DNA from: RYN-433 sp036558265
GTDB lineage: Bacteria; Planctomycetota; Phycisphaerae; Tepidisphaerales; Tepidisphaeraceae
Direction of reading: 5' to 3'
Length of the DNA: 6,475 nt
NCBI GenBank assembly: GCA_036558265.1
Contig: DATBFY010000018.1
Coordinates: 1 to 6,475, forward strand
Position 1 is the first letter of the stretch. Each line of letters begins with the position of its first letter. The notes under the pieces were generated by a model, which was not told where the DNA came from, did not search any database, and saw only the letters and a program-made list of their open reading frames with translations. Positions 6,337 to 6,475 of this stretch are shown here, piece by piece. Position numbers and translations under genes: made by a program.

Positions 6337-6373
6337 ATCGGGTAGGAGGGGGCCTTGCGGCCCCCGTCCTCCC
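6337..6373 (-). ncRNA. Group II intron domain VI with branch-point adenosine
   Basis: Read on the minus strand, GGGGGCC (6365-6359) pairs with GGCCCCC (6354-6348) around a GCAA loop (6358-6355). Below it, after a single unpaired C6366, AGGA (6370-6367) pairs with UCCU (6347-6344). A6343 is then unpaired, and GGG (6373-6371) pairs with CCC (6342-6340). A6343 is the 7th base from the intron end at 6337 (ending GAT). This is the expected place for the 2'-5' branch adenosine, and the AY terminus is normal for group II introns. Confidence 0.85.
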
Positions 6374-6376
6374 ACA

Positions 6377-6404
6377 CCACCGGACGTACTTGCGTATCCG
6401 GCGG
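6377..6404 (-). ncRNA. Group II intron domain V (catalytic hairpin)
   Basis: On the minus strand a 9-bp lower helix forms between CCGCCGGAU (6404-6396) and GUCCGGUGG (6385-6377). It contains the catalytic triad C6403-G6402-C6401 with the expected central G-U wobble to U6379, and a closing U-G wobble at the top. A 2-nt AC bulge (6387-6386) sits on the 3' side exactly as in canonical domain V. Above it is a 2-bp helix (AC/GU) capped by the GNRA loop GCAA (6393-6390). The hairpin is 28 nt instead of the usual 34 because the upper helix is short, which may be a lineage trait or decay. Confidence 0.85.
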
Positions 6405-6410
6405 TTTCTT

Positions 6411-6475
6411 CTAACGGTTCAACTGCCCGTATCGCTGGACAAGGCTGACCAGGCCTAACGACTCGAACCACGCCA
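6411..6475 (-). CDS. Probable C-terminal tail of the intron-encoded reverse transcriptase/maturase (partial)
   Basis: One minus-strand frame entering from the right edge encodes AWFESLGLVSLVQRYGQLNR and stops at TAG (6413-6411), 6 nt before domain V. Intron-encoded proteins commonly end shortly before domain V, and the peptide looks protein-like (WFESLGL, hydrophobic-amphipathic pattern). It is too short for a family assignment, so the call rests on position. The reverse transcriptase and maturase domains would lie beyond the window. Confidence 0.45.
   Translation of the reverse strand, partial: AWFESLGLVSLVQRYGQLNR

Larger units (their letters stand above)
6337..6475 (-). mobile_element. 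Group II intron, 3' end (probably class IIC), remainder beyond the window
   Basis: The minus strand carries, in order, the tail of a probable intron-encoded protein, a domain V hairpin, a 6-nt joiner, a domain VI hairpin with an unpaired adenosine, and a 3' terminus ending CCCGAT. Group II introns are self-splicing ribozymes that retrotranspose with an encoded reverse transcriptase/maturase. A CGC catalytic triad instead of AGC, and a 3' exon starting TTTT, suit bacterial class IIC, as in Oceanobacillus iheyensis; that class inserts just after transcription terminators. The rest of the intron (domains I-IV and most of the protein gene) must lie past position 6475. From this window alone a full element cannot be told from a truncated 3' remnant. 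The intron end falls between another gene's presumed terminator and the brkB-like gene. Confidence 0.85.

Noticed and set aside
6344..6370. Strong GC hairpin at the right edge as an ordinary intrinsic terminator
   Set aside because: The 7-bp stem and nearby T run look terminator-like, but the placed bulged A, the GCAA loops and the preceding domain V hairpin are explained together by a group II intron end.
5256..6458. Plus-strand open frame (400 codons) opposite the brkB-like gene
   Set aside because: Arg/Gln/Asp/His-rich shadow composition without motifs; the minus-strand protein has six membrane helices and family landmarks.
1..6475. A new defence, CRISPR or toxin-antitoxin system
   Set aside because: No repeat-spacer array, nuclease, helicase or toxin family is visible. 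All large genes belong to familiar families; only the intron end and the 66-residue protein stand apart.

Overview
The window is GC-rich chromosomal DNA from a bacterium. Planctomycetota, perhaps a Phycisphaerae/Tepidisphaerales-like lineage, is my best guess. It rests on the GC-rich coding style, mostly weak or absent Shine-Dalgarno sites, a small GVDLSLIR-type protein of a kind I associate with planctomycetes, and the mix of gene families. No rRNA or lineage marker is present, so the assignment is an inference.

Layout: at the left edge is the N-terminal part of a cysteine desulfurase (NifS/IscS family), read leftwards. A 162-bp divergent intergenic region separates it from three rightward genes. 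These are a long-chain polyprenyl diphosphate synthase (start at 626, decided by an AGGAG site), a secreted or membrane-tethered GH113-like glycoside hydrolase (about 1660-2757), and a bacterial-type aspartyl-tRNA synthetase (aspS, 2953-4830) preceded by a 195-bp leader with short heptamer repeats. Convergent to aspS are two leftward genes: a six-helix YihY/BrkB-family membrane protein (5106-6242) and, 39 bp downstream of it, a 66-residue conserved-looking small protein (4866-5066).

The right edge (6337-6475, minus strand) is the 3' end of a group II intron. It shows a domain V hairpin with a CGC triad, an AC bulge and a GNRA loop. A domain VI hairpin follows, with an unpaired adenosine 7 nt from the end, and the intron ends in AT followed by T residues. 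The CGC triad and the T-rich 3' exon point to class IIC, the class that inserts behind transcription terminators. A reading frame closing just before domain V is probably the tail of the intron-encoded reverse transcriptase/maturase. The brkB frame runs open back through the ribozyme, so its true start should be ATG at 6242, not 6380.

The genes do not form one pathway. They are housekeeping functions (sulfur mobilisation, isoprenoid quinone side chain, tRNA charging) plus an accessory glycosidase and an envelope protein. AspRS carries the two residues linked to non-discriminating enzymes, which hints at tRNA-dependent Asn synthesis via GatCAB. I see no defence system, CRISPR array, tRNA or rRNA. 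The group II intron end is the only mobile-element signal.
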